From JAVVEG01 sp032251455 (GTDB lineage: Bacteria; Pseudomonadota; Gammaproteobacteria; Pseudomonadales; Pseudohongiellaceae), in contig JAVVEG010000006.1 in NCBI GenBank assembly GCA_032251455.1, forward strand, positions 82,922 through 146,921: a stretch of DNA of 64,000 bases, given 5' to 3'. The notes beneath the pieces were generated by a model. That model made no database searches and was not told where the DNA came from. It worked only from the letters and a program-made list of their open reading frames with translations. The position numbers were made by a program, and so were the translations under genes. This document shows positions 27,892 to 35,829 of the stretch, piece after piece (position 1 is the first letter of the stretch; every line of letters starts with the position of its first letter).

Positions 27892-28244
27892 GTATTCCAA
27901 TAAGCATCTACCATAATCCACGCTGCTCAAAATCCAGGCAGACTCTTGCTTTATTGACCCAGAACGGTATCCAGCCAGAGATCATTCTCTATCTTGAAAA
28001 TCCACCTACGGCCAAGGCATTGAAGCAAATTCTGAACAAGCTGAAGATCCCAGCCAGAGCGCTGCTGCGTCGTTCGGAAAACGAATACCGCGAGCTGGGT
28101 CTGGCAGAGACAAGCCTGAGCGAGACAGCCTTGATTGAAGCCATGTGTAGGTACCCAAAACTGATTGAACGCCCTGTGGTGGTTCGTGGTGATCGTGCTG
28201 TGCTGGGCCGTCCACCTGAAAATGTACTAACGCTGTTGCAGTGA
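27888..28244 (+). CDS. arsC: ArsC-family (glutaredoxin-dependent) arsenate reductase-like protein
   Basis: 118 aa thioredoxin-fold protein with the active-site Cys13 in YHNPRCSKSRQTL and the conserved RPVVVRGDRAVLGRPPENV near the C-terminus. True ArsC uses glutathione and glutaredoxin to reduce arsenate; close relatives in this chromosomal spot (before wrbA) may serve another thiol reaction, as no ars operon is present here. The ATGA overlap with the yihY-type gene indicates cotranscription. Confidence 0.85.
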   Translation: MSIPISIYHNPRCSKSRQTLALLTQNGIQPEIILYLENPPTAKALKQILNKLKIPARALLRRSENEYRELGLAETSLSETALIEAMCRYPKLIERPVVVRGDRAVLGRPPENVLTLLQ

Positions 28245-28269
28245 TTCACCTGCTGTCAGGAGAAAACCC

Positions 28270-28878
28270 ATGTCCTCTGCCTATGTGCTCATACTTTACT
28301 ACAGCCGTTACGGCGCCACCGCCAAAATGGCTCAATTGATTGCCCGCGGTGTTGAACTGAATCAGGAAATTGAAGCCAGGATTCGTACTGTTCCGCCGGT
28401 AAGCCCTGACACTGCGGCCTCGGCCCCGGCAGTCCCTGAACAGGGCGCTATTTATTGTACGCAGGAAGACCTTGCGGGTTGCGCGGCCCTGGCCCTGGGT
28501 AGCCCTACCCGCTTTGGCAATATGGCCGCAGCCTTGAAATATTATCTGGATAACACGGGAGCGCTCTGGGCTTCAGGTGCGCTGATTGATAAACCCGCCG
28601 GGGTTTTCACCTCTACCTCAAGCCTGCACGGTGGTCAGGAAACCACTCTGCTCAGCATGATGCTGCCCCTTCTGCATCACGGCATGCTGATTACCGGCTT
28701 GCCGTACAGTGAAAACCAGTTGATGAGCACCGATAGTGGCGGCACACCCTACGGCCCCAGCCATCTGGCTGGCGCTGACAACAAAAGAGACATCTCCGCT
28801 GCCGAATCTGATTTATGCATTGCGCTGGGCAAACGTCTTGGCAGCCTTGCCCTGCAATTACAGCGGGAATCCGCATGA
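28270..28878 (+). CDS. wrbA: WrbA-like NAD(P)H:quinone oxidoreductase
   Basis: 202 aa flavodoxin-fold FMN protein. The phosphate-binding loop is YYSRYGATAKMAQL at about 11-24, and GSPTRFGNMAAALKYYLDNTG and FTSTSSLHGGQETTLLSMMLPLLHHGM are typical WrbA motifs. It reduces quinones in a two-electron step, which limits oxidative stress. It follows arsC by 25 bp and overlaps the DUF2069 gene by 4 bp. Confidence 0.93.
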   Translation: MSSAYVLILYYSRYGATAKMAQLIARGVELNQEIEARIRTVPPVSPDTAASAPAVPEQGAIYCTQEDLAGCAALALGSPTRFGNMAAALKYYLDNTGALWASGALIDKPAGVFTSTSSLHGGQETTLLSMMLPLLHHGMLITGLPYSENQLMSTDSGGTPYGPSHLAGADNKRDISAAESDLCIALGKRLGSLALQLQRESA

Positions 28879-29261
28879 CTTCAGTCAGACCACAGGAGTT
28901 GTTGTTGCACAGCCGCAGACTGGTTCATTTGTGCTATGCGTTGATCCTGATTTGCTTTTTGTTGCGGGCAGCCTGGGATTTCATGCAGGCACAAAGCCTG
29001 ACCGTAACCCTGTTCCTGCTCGTCATTCAAATTGGCCCGTTGTTGATTTTTTTACCGGGGCTGCGCAAAGATCATCTACGCAGTCATGCCTGGCTGTCCT
29101 TTGCCATTCTGATGTATTTCATTTATGCCGTCCTGACCGCGTTTACGGCCGGCACATTCTGGTATGGACTGGTATTGAGCCTGTTGACCGGCCTGTTGTT
29201 TTCAGCCCTGGTCGCCCATATTCATTTTTCACGCAAACTACTGGGCAGAACCTTGCAGTAA
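28875..29261 (+). CDS. DUF2069 four-helix membrane protein
   Basis: 128 aa. The start is the ATG at 28875, overlapping the wrbA stop (ATGA). Four membrane helices are clear (about 15-33, 40-60, 68-88, 90-112). The family has no known function; it is conserved between wrbA and hda in pseudomonads, and that neighbourhood is what identifies it. Its 3' end overlaps the convergent hda by 24 bp. Confidence 0.8.
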   Translation: MTSVRPQELLLHSRRLVHLCYALILICFLLRAAWDFMQAQSLTVTLFLLVIQIGPLLIFLPGLRKDHLRSHAWLSFAILMYFIYAVLTAFTAGTFWYGLVLSLLTGLLFSALVAHIHFSRKLLGRTLQ

Positions 29262-29984
29262 CTCCTTCAACAAAGGGAGAGTAATACGCCTCTTGCGCTG
29301 CAGGGAGAGCTTGTCCAACTGCCCAAGAACGGCAAACAGCCTGCTTGCTTCGCGACTGTAATGATCAAGCAGATAACGCACCACCTCATCAGGCAGATCA
29401 AACCCCAATGATCTGGCACGTAATTGCAAGGCAGCTTTTTTCCCTTCATCGTCCAGTGCATGCAGCTGGAACACCAGGGCAGTCTGCATGCGTGAGGCCA
29501 GATCAGGTAGTGTCACATTCAATTGCGCTGGAGCACATCCGGCACTAACCACCAACCGCACCTTCCGAGCCAACATCAGGTTGTACAGCCTGAACAGGGC
29601 ATGCTCCCAATCAGGAAGCCCTGCAACTGCTTCCATGCCATCAAGGCACACTATATCCAGTGATTCCAGACCGGACAGCATATCAACCGCAATCTGGGCA
29701 TGCTCCTGCAAGGGCACATAGACTGCGCGCAAACCCTTATCATCAAGTTGATGACAAAGTGCCTGCAGCAAATGTGAGCAACCAGACCCCTTCTTTCCCC
29801 ACAACCACAAAAACTCAAATCGGGAAGCGGGCTTGTTCCATGTCGATAACTCGGCAAATAATTGTCTGTTGGCATCAATGACCAGGAAATTGGCAAAGGT
29901 TGCCTCGTCATCCAGACCCACAGGAAGTGTCAGCTGAAAATTTTCCTGCGGGACCATATTGTTGTGGCTTGTCTCATTGTTCAT
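29238..29984 (-). CDS. hda: DnaA regulatory inactivator Hda
   Basis: 248 aa. The AAA+ region resembles DnaA but lacks its DNA-binding domain IV. With the DNA-loaded sliding clamp it stimulates ATP hydrolysis by DnaA and prevents re-initiation. An N-terminal QFQL-like clamp-binding motif is present (ENFQLTLPVG, about 14-23). The Walker A at 63-70 reads GKKGSGCS, with Cys instead of Lys; a degenerate P-loop is also seen in E. coli Hda. The start directly follows the DUF2066 stop (TGAATG). Confidence 0.93.
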   Translation of the reverse strand: MNNETSHNNMVPQENFQLTLPVGLDDEATFANFLVIDANRQLFAELSTWNKPASRFEFLWLWGKKGSGCSHLLQALCHQLDDKGLRAVYVPLQEHAQIAVDMLSGLESLDIVCLDGMEAVAGLPDWEHALFRLYNLMLARKVRLVVSAGCAPAQLNVTLPDLASRMQTALVFQLHALDDEGKKAALQLRARSLGFDLPDEVVRYLLDHYSREASRLFAVLGQLDKLSLQRKRRITLPLLKELLQGSAQ

Positions 29985-31079
29985 TCAACGAGTCCATCGG
30001 TAACGCAATCCGCCGGTACCACGACCACGCAGATCAGTGTTCAACGCAGGCATGGCCTGCAGATCCCTGTCCAGGCTGAGAAACTCGATCAGCTTCACAT
30101 TATCTGCCCAGAGTTTGAGCTCCAGCTCCACCTCATCACCCTGCAATTGCTTCAAACTGACTTCATTGACCACAGCAAGTCCCTTCAGGTAATCCAGCAT
30201 TTGCGCATAGGCGGCAAGTGTGGCAACACCCTGCACCTGCAAATTGACCGTCTCCAGCATGCGCCCGGGGCTGCGGATGATCCCGAAATGTGAGGCCAGC
30301 TGGGTGGTAATTCGCTCCAGGGGCATCTGCATGTAGCTGCTCATATCCCGATCCAGACTGTCAAACCTGTCTATCTGCGCAAGGAACTGGAATTGCCATA
30401 AGCCCACCAGCTCGCCTGCCGGGGTAATCAACAATCGGCCACTGAGAATACTATCGGCACCATAGCGGGCACTAGCCTCGCGAATGGCATTTTCATCAAG
30501 GCTCCAGGCCAGATCGACCGGCAGGTTGCGGCGGTCAACCAGATCCAGCATCGGCAACAACAGAGGAATACCCCGCTGCCTGGAAAAATCCTGAATTATG
30601 TCAATAAGTTCATGCTCGGAGTCACTACCAAGAATACTGCGCTGACCATTGGCATCCTGAATGGTCAACCAGATCAATACACTGGGACGGTTTCTGTCCC
30701 AGATGGGAATGCCGGCATCAATCAGCATGGCATCGATTTGACTGGCTGAAAAGCTGACAGTGATATAGCTCTGCCCGGCAGAACGGAAACTCACTTCCTG
30801 GACGAAATTGCCGGCATTGCCCAGAGCCCTGCGCACGGCCTCATGCTCAAGCCAGCGAGACTCTCCGGTCAGTTTCAGTACAACTGCTGCCAAGGCCTCA
30901 GTGTAGGCACGTTGCCGTTCGCTGTTGGACTGGTTCTCAACAGGCAACTCATGACGATACAAGCCTTCTACCGGCAGAGCCTGTGCAAACCAGGGGCACA
31001 GCAGCATTAGCAGCAGGCCAGGAATCAGAGCAGGCCGCAGCACAGAGAAACAGGCAGGGAATATTAAGCAGCTTTTCAT
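29985..31079 (-). CDS. DUF2066 domain protein, probably secreted
   Basis: 364 aa. A hydrophobic leader at about 8-35 (LLLMLLCPWFAQALP) suggests export. The body starts with VEGLYRHELPVENQS and QAYTEALAAVVLKLTGE, typical of DUF2066 proteins, which sit next to hda in many gammaproteobacteria. No function is known. The stop codon abuts the hda ATG, so the two are cotranslated. It is divergent from purM, with 157 bp between their starts. Confidence 0.82.
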   Translation of the reverse strand: MKSCLIFPACFSVLRPALIPGLLLMLLCPWFAQALPVEGLYRHELPVENQSNSERQRAYTEALAAVVLKLTGESRWLEHEAVRRALGNAGNFVQEVSFRSAGQSYITVSFSASQIDAMLIDAGIPIWDRNRPSVLIWLTIQDANGQRSILGSDSEHELIDIIQDFSRQRGIPLLLPMLDLVDRRNLPVDLAWSLDENAIREASARYGADSILSGRLLITPAGELVGLWQFQFLAQIDRFDSLDRDMSSYMQMPLERITTQLASHFGIIRSPGRMLETVNLQVQGVATLAAYAQMLDYLKGLAVVNEVSLKQLQGDEVELELKLWADNVKLIEFLSLDRDLQAMPALNTDLRGRGTGGLRYRWTR

Positions 31080-31134
31080 GCGCGGAATAATACCCGATTC
31101 CCTTGCCTTTTACCTCAGCCAGCTGAAATTACGC

Positions 31135-31163
31135 CTGACTCAGTACCCCCTTGCTGGTAGAAT
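31135..31163 (+). promoter_or_regulatory. Sigma-70 promoter for purM-purN
   Basis: CTGACT, 17 bp, TAGAAT, with TGG just before the -10 (extended -10). The start would be near 31170, about 67 nt upstream of the purM ATG. No clear PurR operator is visible. Confidence 0.6.
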
Positions 31164-31236
31164 CCGGGTTTTCTGGCAATGCTGCCCTTATCGGCCCCTT
31201 GCCCAGCTGCAACCCAACCCACAGGTGAACTTTTTC

Positions 31237-32331
31237 ATGACCAGCCCTGTCCACCCTGATACACCAGATACAGCCACCCGCCCCGCCTCCTTGAGCTACA
31301 AGGATGCCGGAGTTGATATCGATGCCGGTGATGCACTGGTTGAAAAAATAAAGGGCATTACCCAGCAGACCCGCCGCCCGGAGGTACTTTCCGGACTGGG
31401 TGGCTTTGGTGCATTGTGTGAAATTCCGGCTGGATATCGCCGGCCGGTGCTGGTCTCCGCCACCGATGGCGTGGGCACCAAACTGAAGCTGGCCATCAGC
31501 ATGAAAAAACATGACACCATAGGCATCGACTTGGTCGCCATGTGTGTCAATGACCTGATTGTCTGCGGTGCCGAACCCCTGTTTTTCCTGGATTATTACG
31601 CGACCGGCGGGCTGGATGTGGAAGCGGCAACGCAGGTGGTCAGTGGGATTGGTGAAGGTTGCCTGCAGTCCGGTTGTTCACTGATCGGTGGTGAGACGGC
31701 GGAAATGCCGGGAATGTATCAGCAAGGGGATTATGACCTGGCCGGTTTTGCTGTCGGAGTGGTTGAAAAGGACGACATCATTGAAAACAGCAGGGTCCAG
31801 CCTGGGGATATACTGATCGGACTGAAATCCTCTGGCCCTCATTCCAATGGCTACTCGCTGATCCGCAAGGTACTGGAGCTGAACAACACAGCTTTGAGCA
31901 TGAGCTTTGCAGACAGCACCATTGGTGAAGTCTTGCTGACACCGACCGAGATCTACGTCAGAGCAGTACAGGCTCTGGCCAGGCAGGTCCCCATTCACGC
32001 GCTTGCCCATATCACCGGCGGCGGCATTGTCGAAAATCTGCCCAGAGTCTTGCCGGCCGGCTGTATGGCCAACATCGACGTTGGCACCTGGCAAAGGCCA
32101 GCGATTTTTGACTGGCTGCAGAAGCAGGGCAATATCAGCACCCAGGAAATGTACCGCACCTTCAATTGCGGTATCGGCATGATTGTCTGCGTCGCAGCCG
32201 ATGCAGCGGATCAGGCCTTGCAGATACTGGACCAGCATAATCGCGGCGCCGTCATCATTGGGCATATCCAGAAGCAACAGACTGCCAGCACATCTGGCAC
32301 AAACCCCGCCGTGAACCTGCAGGGAATCTGA
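31237..32331 (+). CDS. purM: Phosphoribosylformylglycinamidine cyclo-ligase (AIR synthase)
   Basis: 364 aa. Fifth step of purine synthesis, converting FGAM to AIR with ATP. Family motifs: LSYKDAGVDIDAGD at the N-terminus, VSATDGVGTKLKLA, MCVNDLIVCGAEPLFFLDYYATG split over the core, GGETAEMPGMY and HITGGGIVENLPRVLP. The reading frame is open upstream, but the ATG at 31237 fits the family start and has AGGTGA upstream. It is followed by purN after 2 bp. Confidence 0.97.
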   Translation: MTSPVHPDTPDTATRPASLSYKDAGVDIDAGDALVEKIKGITQQTRRPEVLSGLGGFGALCEIPAGYRRPVLVSATDGVGTKLKLAISMKKHDTIGIDLVAMCVNDLIVCGAEPLFFLDYYATGGLDVEAATQVVSGIGEGCLQSGCSLIGGETAEMPGMYQQGDYDLAGFAVGVVEKDDIIENSRVQPGDILIGLKSSGPHSNGYSLIRKVLELNNTALSMSFADSTIGEVLLTPTEIYVRAVQALARQVPIHALAHITGGGIVENLPRVLPAGCMANIDVGTWQRPAIFDWLQKQGNISTQEMYRTFNCGIGMIVCVAADAADQALQILDQHNRGAVIIGHIQKQQTASTSGTNPAVNLQGI

Positions 32332-32333
32332 TC

Positions 32334-33050
32334 ATGCCCGGCAACATCGTGGTTCTGATATCCGGCAACGGCAGCAATCTGCAAAGTCTGATCGAACACC
32401 AACAGGCTGGCGACTTTCGCATCGCCGCAGTGATCAGCAACAACCCTGCCGCTTTCGGCTTGCAGCGCGCCCAACAGGCTGGCATCCCGGCACAGGTCGT
32501 CGATCATCGTGAGTACACGGATAGGGAGCAGTTCGATCTGGCCTTGCTCCAGGCGATTGACGTGTTTGCGCCGGACCTGCTGGTTCTGGCCGGTTTCATG
32601 CGCATCCTCAGCCCCCCTTTTGTCCGGCATTTCCAGGGGCGCATGCTCAATATTCACCCTTCCCTGCTGCCAGCCTACCGAGGCACCAGAACGCATCAGC
32701 GTGTGCTTGATGCTGGCGAAACACAGCATGGTGTCAGTGTTCATTTCGTTACCGAAGAACTTGATGGCGGCCCGGTGGTAGCCCAGGTCATCATTCCTGT
32801 TCTGGCCACTGATGACAGCAATTCTCTGGCGCAACGGCTTGCGGTGGAGGAGCATAAAATTTATCCTCAGGTTGTCAGCTGGTTCTGTGCTGGCAAATTG
32901 CAGGTACAGGCGCAACAGGTCTGGCTGGATGACAAACCACTGCCTATCGGTGGGGTACGATACTGTAGTGAGGATCTGTCCGCTCAATCATCCGATCAGT
33001 CCATAAAGGCGAGTCAAGATGAAGTTAATTGCCCCAAAACCTGCTCATAG
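32334..33050 (+). CDS. purN: Phosphoribosylglycinamide formyltransferase PurN
   Basis: 238 aa. Transfers formyl from 10-formyl-THF to GAR in purine synthesis. Nucleotide-binding GNGSN is at about 11-15, the catalytic Asn-His pair in LNIHPSLLPAYRG, and Asp in EELDGGPVV. The last 25 residues are longer than usual and overlap the start of the DUF3108 gene by 32 bp. It forms a clear purMN operon. Confidence 0.96.
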   Translation: MPGNIVVLISGNGSNLQSLIEHQQAGDFRIAAVISNNPAAFGLQRAQQAGIPAQVVDHREYTDREQFDLALLQAIDVFAPDLLVLAGFMRILSPPFVRHFQGRMLNIHPSLLPAYRGTRTHQRVLDAGETQHGVSVHFVTEELDGGPVVAQVIIPVLATDDSNSLAQRLAVEEHKIYPQVVSWFCAGKLQVQAQQVWLDDKPLPIGGVRYCSEDLSAQSSDQSIKASQDEVNCPKTCS

Positions 33051-33762
33051 CGCACTGATTCTTGTTTTTTTGTGCTCCAGCCTGCTGACTGCGGCTCTGC
33101 AGGCACAACCCAGACCCTATCATGCAGAATACAAGGCCAAAGCCAATGGCCTGGATGCAACTGCCATCCGCGAGCTTCAGCAACAGGAAGAGGGAGAATT
33201 CCTGCTCAGCAACAGTCTTGATCTCAAGATAGCCGGAGTCACCGTCAGCACCATTCACGAAAGCAGCCTTTTCCAGTGGCGTGAGCAGAGAATCACCCCC
33301 CTCCACTATCGACTTGAACAGACCCGGATCGGCGCCAGGCTGGAAGAAATCAGCTTCGACTGGTCCGCAGGAATGGCACAAACCCGCGCGCAAGATGGCA
33401 CTTACAGCTTGCCGCTGACTGGCGACAATATCCAGGATCGCTTGAGCCTGGATCTGCAGATTGCAGAAGACCTGGCCCGGCTCGACAGGGGATCATTAAT
33501 AGGCACTGAGCTGGTTTACCGCGTCGCCGAAACGGATGAGCTGGAAGAGCAGCGTTTCCGGGTGGAAGCGCTGGAGCAGGTGGAAACCGCCATGGGGGTG
33601 ATCCCGGCAGTGCGCATCGTCAGGGTGCGCGCCCCTGACAGCAAACGCAAAACAACACTGTGGCTGGCCACCGAACAGCAATTCCTGCTGGTCGCCCTGG
33701 AACAAATCAACAGTAGCGGAGAGCGTACCGAGTTAAGTCTTTCTGCTTATCGCGAACTGTGA
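33019..33762 (+). CDS. DUF3108 domain protein, exported
   Basis: 247 aa. A signal peptide (residues about 1-28, ending LQAQP) and a beta-rich domain with YHAEYKAKANGLDATAIRELQQ and TRIGARLEEISFDW. DUF3108 proteins follow purN in many gammaproteobacteria; the function is unknown. The start lies within the purN end, so it is translated from the purMN message. It ends 12 bp before the convergent fleQ. Confidence 0.8.
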   Translation: MKLIAPKPAHSALILVFLCSSLLTAALQAQPRPYHAEYKAKANGLDATAIRELQQQEEGEFLLSNSLDLKIAGVTVSTIHESSLFQWREQRITPLHYRLEQTRIGARLEEISFDWSAGMAQTRAQDGTYSLPLTGDNIQDRLSLDLQIAEDLARLDRGSLIGTELVYRVAETDELEEQRFRVEALEQVETAMGVIPAVRIVRVRAPDSKRKTTLWLATEQQFLLVALEQINSSGERTELSLSAYREL

Positions 33763-33774
33763 AGAGCAGCCGCC

Positions 33775-35298
33775 TCACTCCTCATCCCGTTTCTGCATAT
33801 CGTATTTGCGCATTTTCTCTACCAGCGTCGTGCGCCTGATATTCAGTCTTTCCGCCGCTCTGGCGACCACCCCCCCACAATCATCCAGCGCCTGCTCGAT
33901 CAGGTCACATTCCAGTTTGGCCAGGTACTCCTTCAGATCGATCCCACTTAAGGGCAACAAGGTCTGCGCTGGCCCCTGTTCGATTACATCCGATTTTCGC
34001 CGGGCCGGATTATTCTTTGCCACAGGGTTCGCAGCAGCATTGGCGGAAGCAGCAGAGCGGGCTGCAGTGATCTCGGGCAATAAGTCAGCCTGCACCAAAT
34101 CTTCGATCTCGCTTTCATCCAGATGGCGAAATTTCCTGGGCAGGTCATTGACACCCACCACGCCATGCGGGTGCATGATGGCCATGCGTTCAACCAGGTT
34201 GGCCAGCTCCCTGACATTGCCAGGCCAGGGGTGTCTCTTCATGGACTCGATGGCGCAGGCATTGAAACGAACCGAACCCCTTTTTTCATTTTCCATGCGA
34301 CTGATCAACTCGTGCAACAAATAGGGAATATCATCGGCACGTTCGCGCAAGGCCGGCATTTCGATGGGAAACACATTGATCCGGTAATACAGATCCTGGC
34401 GAAAGCTGCCATTCTCGATCATGTCTTCCAGGTTCTTGTGTGTTGCTGCAAAAATTCGCACATCGGTCTGGATGGTCCGTGTTCCCCCTACCCGCTCAAA
34501 GCAATGCTCCTGTAGAACCCGCAGCAGTTTTACCTGCATGGGCAGGGGCATATCGCCGATTTCATCCAGAAACAGCGTGCCACCTTCAGCCAGTTCAAAA
34601 CGGCCTATGCGGGTGGATATTGCCCCGGTGAAAGCGCCTTTTTCATGTCCGAAGAGTTCACTTTCCAGCAAATCGGGAGGTATGGCGCCACAGTTCAGCG
34701 GGACGAAAGGTTTGTTGGCACGAGCTGAATTCATATGCAGGTTACGGGCAACCACTTCTTTGCCGGTACCGGATTCTCCAGTAATCAGCACAGTGACTTC
34801 CTTGTTGGCGACCTGGCCCATGACCTGGCGAATGCGTTGGATTTCGTGGCTTTTGCCGACCAGGCTGCGAAACATATTATAATCACGCACCCCGCCGATA
34901 TCACGCAGGCGATTATAATGCTCCTGATAGACCTGTGCCTTGTGCAGGGCATCCAGCACCGACTGGTAGCTAAGCGGCAAAGAAATAACGGCCGTAAGCC
35001 TGGAGCGCAGCGGCTCCTGCACGGCATCGGCCTGACCGATCAAAACAATGGGCACACCTTCATGCCATTCAATCAGCTCCTGCAATAATTTACCCAGATG
35101 ATCCGGGCGATACTGGCCAATAAGCGCCATTTGTACCTGATTACTGGATTTAAACTCGCTGTCGACTTTCTGATGCCAGTCAGTGCGACCGGACGAGACC
35201 ACAGCGGCCCCAAGAAATTGCAATACCACATTCAGATCATGTGACAACGTCTTGCTGTCATTGATCAGCAGAATCTTCCCTTGTTCAGTATTGACCAC
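33775..35298 (-). CDS. fleQ: Sigma-54-dependent flagellar master regulator FleQ
   Basis: 507 aa enhancer-binding protein. Residues 1-125 form a receiver-like FleQ domain without the usual phosphorylated Asp. The AAA+ domain (about 140-375) has Walker A GESGTGKE at 174-181 and the sigma-54 contact loop GAFTGA at 221-226. A C-terminal Fis-type helix-turn-helix (LIEQALDDCGGVVARAAERL and following) binds DNA. In Pseudomonas FleQ activates class II flagellar genes and responds to c-di-GMP. The start is GTG behind AAGGAAGGG. It lies at the end of the fliC-flaG-fliD-fliS block. Confidence 0.92.
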   Translation of the reverse strand: MVNTEQGKILLINDSKTLSHDLNVVLQFLGAAVVSSGRTDWHQKVDSEFKSSNQVQMALIGQYRPDHLGKLLQELIEWHEGVPIVLIGQADAVQEPLRSRLTAVISLPLSYQSVLDALHKAQVYQEHYNRLRDIGGVRDYNMFRSLVGKSHEIQRIRQVMGQVANKEVTVLITGESGTGKEVVARNLHMNSARANKPFVPLNCGAIPPDLLESELFGHEKGAFTGAISTRIGRFELAEGGTLFLDEIGDMPLPMQVKLLRVLQEHCFERVGGTRTIQTDVRIFAATHKNLEDMIENGSFRQDLYYRINVFPIEMPALRERADDIPYLLHELISRMENEKRGSVRFNACAIESMKRHPWPGNVRELANLVERMAIMHPHGVVGVNDLPRKFRHLDESEIEDLVQADLLPEITAARSAASANAAANPVAKNNPARRKSDVIEQGPAQTLLPLSGIDLKEYLAKLECDLIEQALDDCGGVVARAAERLNIRRTTLVEKMRKYDMQKRDEE

Positions 35299-35361
35299 GC
35301 TAGCCCTTCCTTATTGATGCTGGCAAAACCAACAGAAAGGATTAGACAATGCCCTGCAGGA

Positions 35362-35763
35362 TTAGTCAAATTTTTGACTCGCCGGGTTGATCTGATCCCA
35401 GCCGGATTTTACCGTCAACATCAGGCTGGTCACTTCATCGATCATGACCGGATCATTCTTCAGATTGGCCTCGAACAGACGACGCTGCATATAGTCATAA
35501 AGCTGATCCAGATTTTCGGTGATCTCCGGGGATTTGCTCTTGTCCAGACTCGCCTGCAAACCGGCAACGATGGAGATGGCCTTGCCGATCAGCAGCCCCT
35601 TGGCGGCAATATCCTGCCGTTCAAGCGCCCCCCTGGCCTGCACCAGGCGGTCGAGAGCACCCGTCATCAGCATTTGTATCAACTGGTAGGGACTGGCGCC
35701 TTCAAGTGCACTTTCCGTATTGATTTTGCGATATTGTGCCAACGCGTTCTGTGGTGCGTACAT
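35362..35763 (-). CDS. fliS: Flagellin export chaperone FliS
   Basis: 133 aa helical bundle. N-terminal LAQYRKINTESALEGASPYQLIQMLMTGAL is the standard FliS signature, here split: a Tyr-rich lead and the SPYQLIQMLMTGAL helix. It binds the C-terminus of flagellin and prevents premature polymerisation in the cytosol. It follows fliD by 66 bp and precedes fleQ. Confidence 0.95.
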   Translation of the reverse strand: MYAPQNALAQYRKINTESALEGASPYQLIQMLMTGALDRLVQARGALERQDIAAKGLLIGKAISIVAGLQASLDKSKSPEITENLDQLYDYMQRRLFEANLKNDPVMIDEVTSLMLTVKSGWDQINPASQKFD

Positions 35764-35829
35764 GGTAATCCTCTTTTATGCCTGGGTTGGTTTGGGGAAA
35801 TTCGGGTTATGAATTGATGCTCAACTCAC

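Noticed and set aside
33775..35298. Phosphorylation-dependent response regulator
   Set aside because: The N-terminal receiver lacks a phosphorylatable Asp at the expected place, as in FleQ/FlrA, so FleQ is the better reading.
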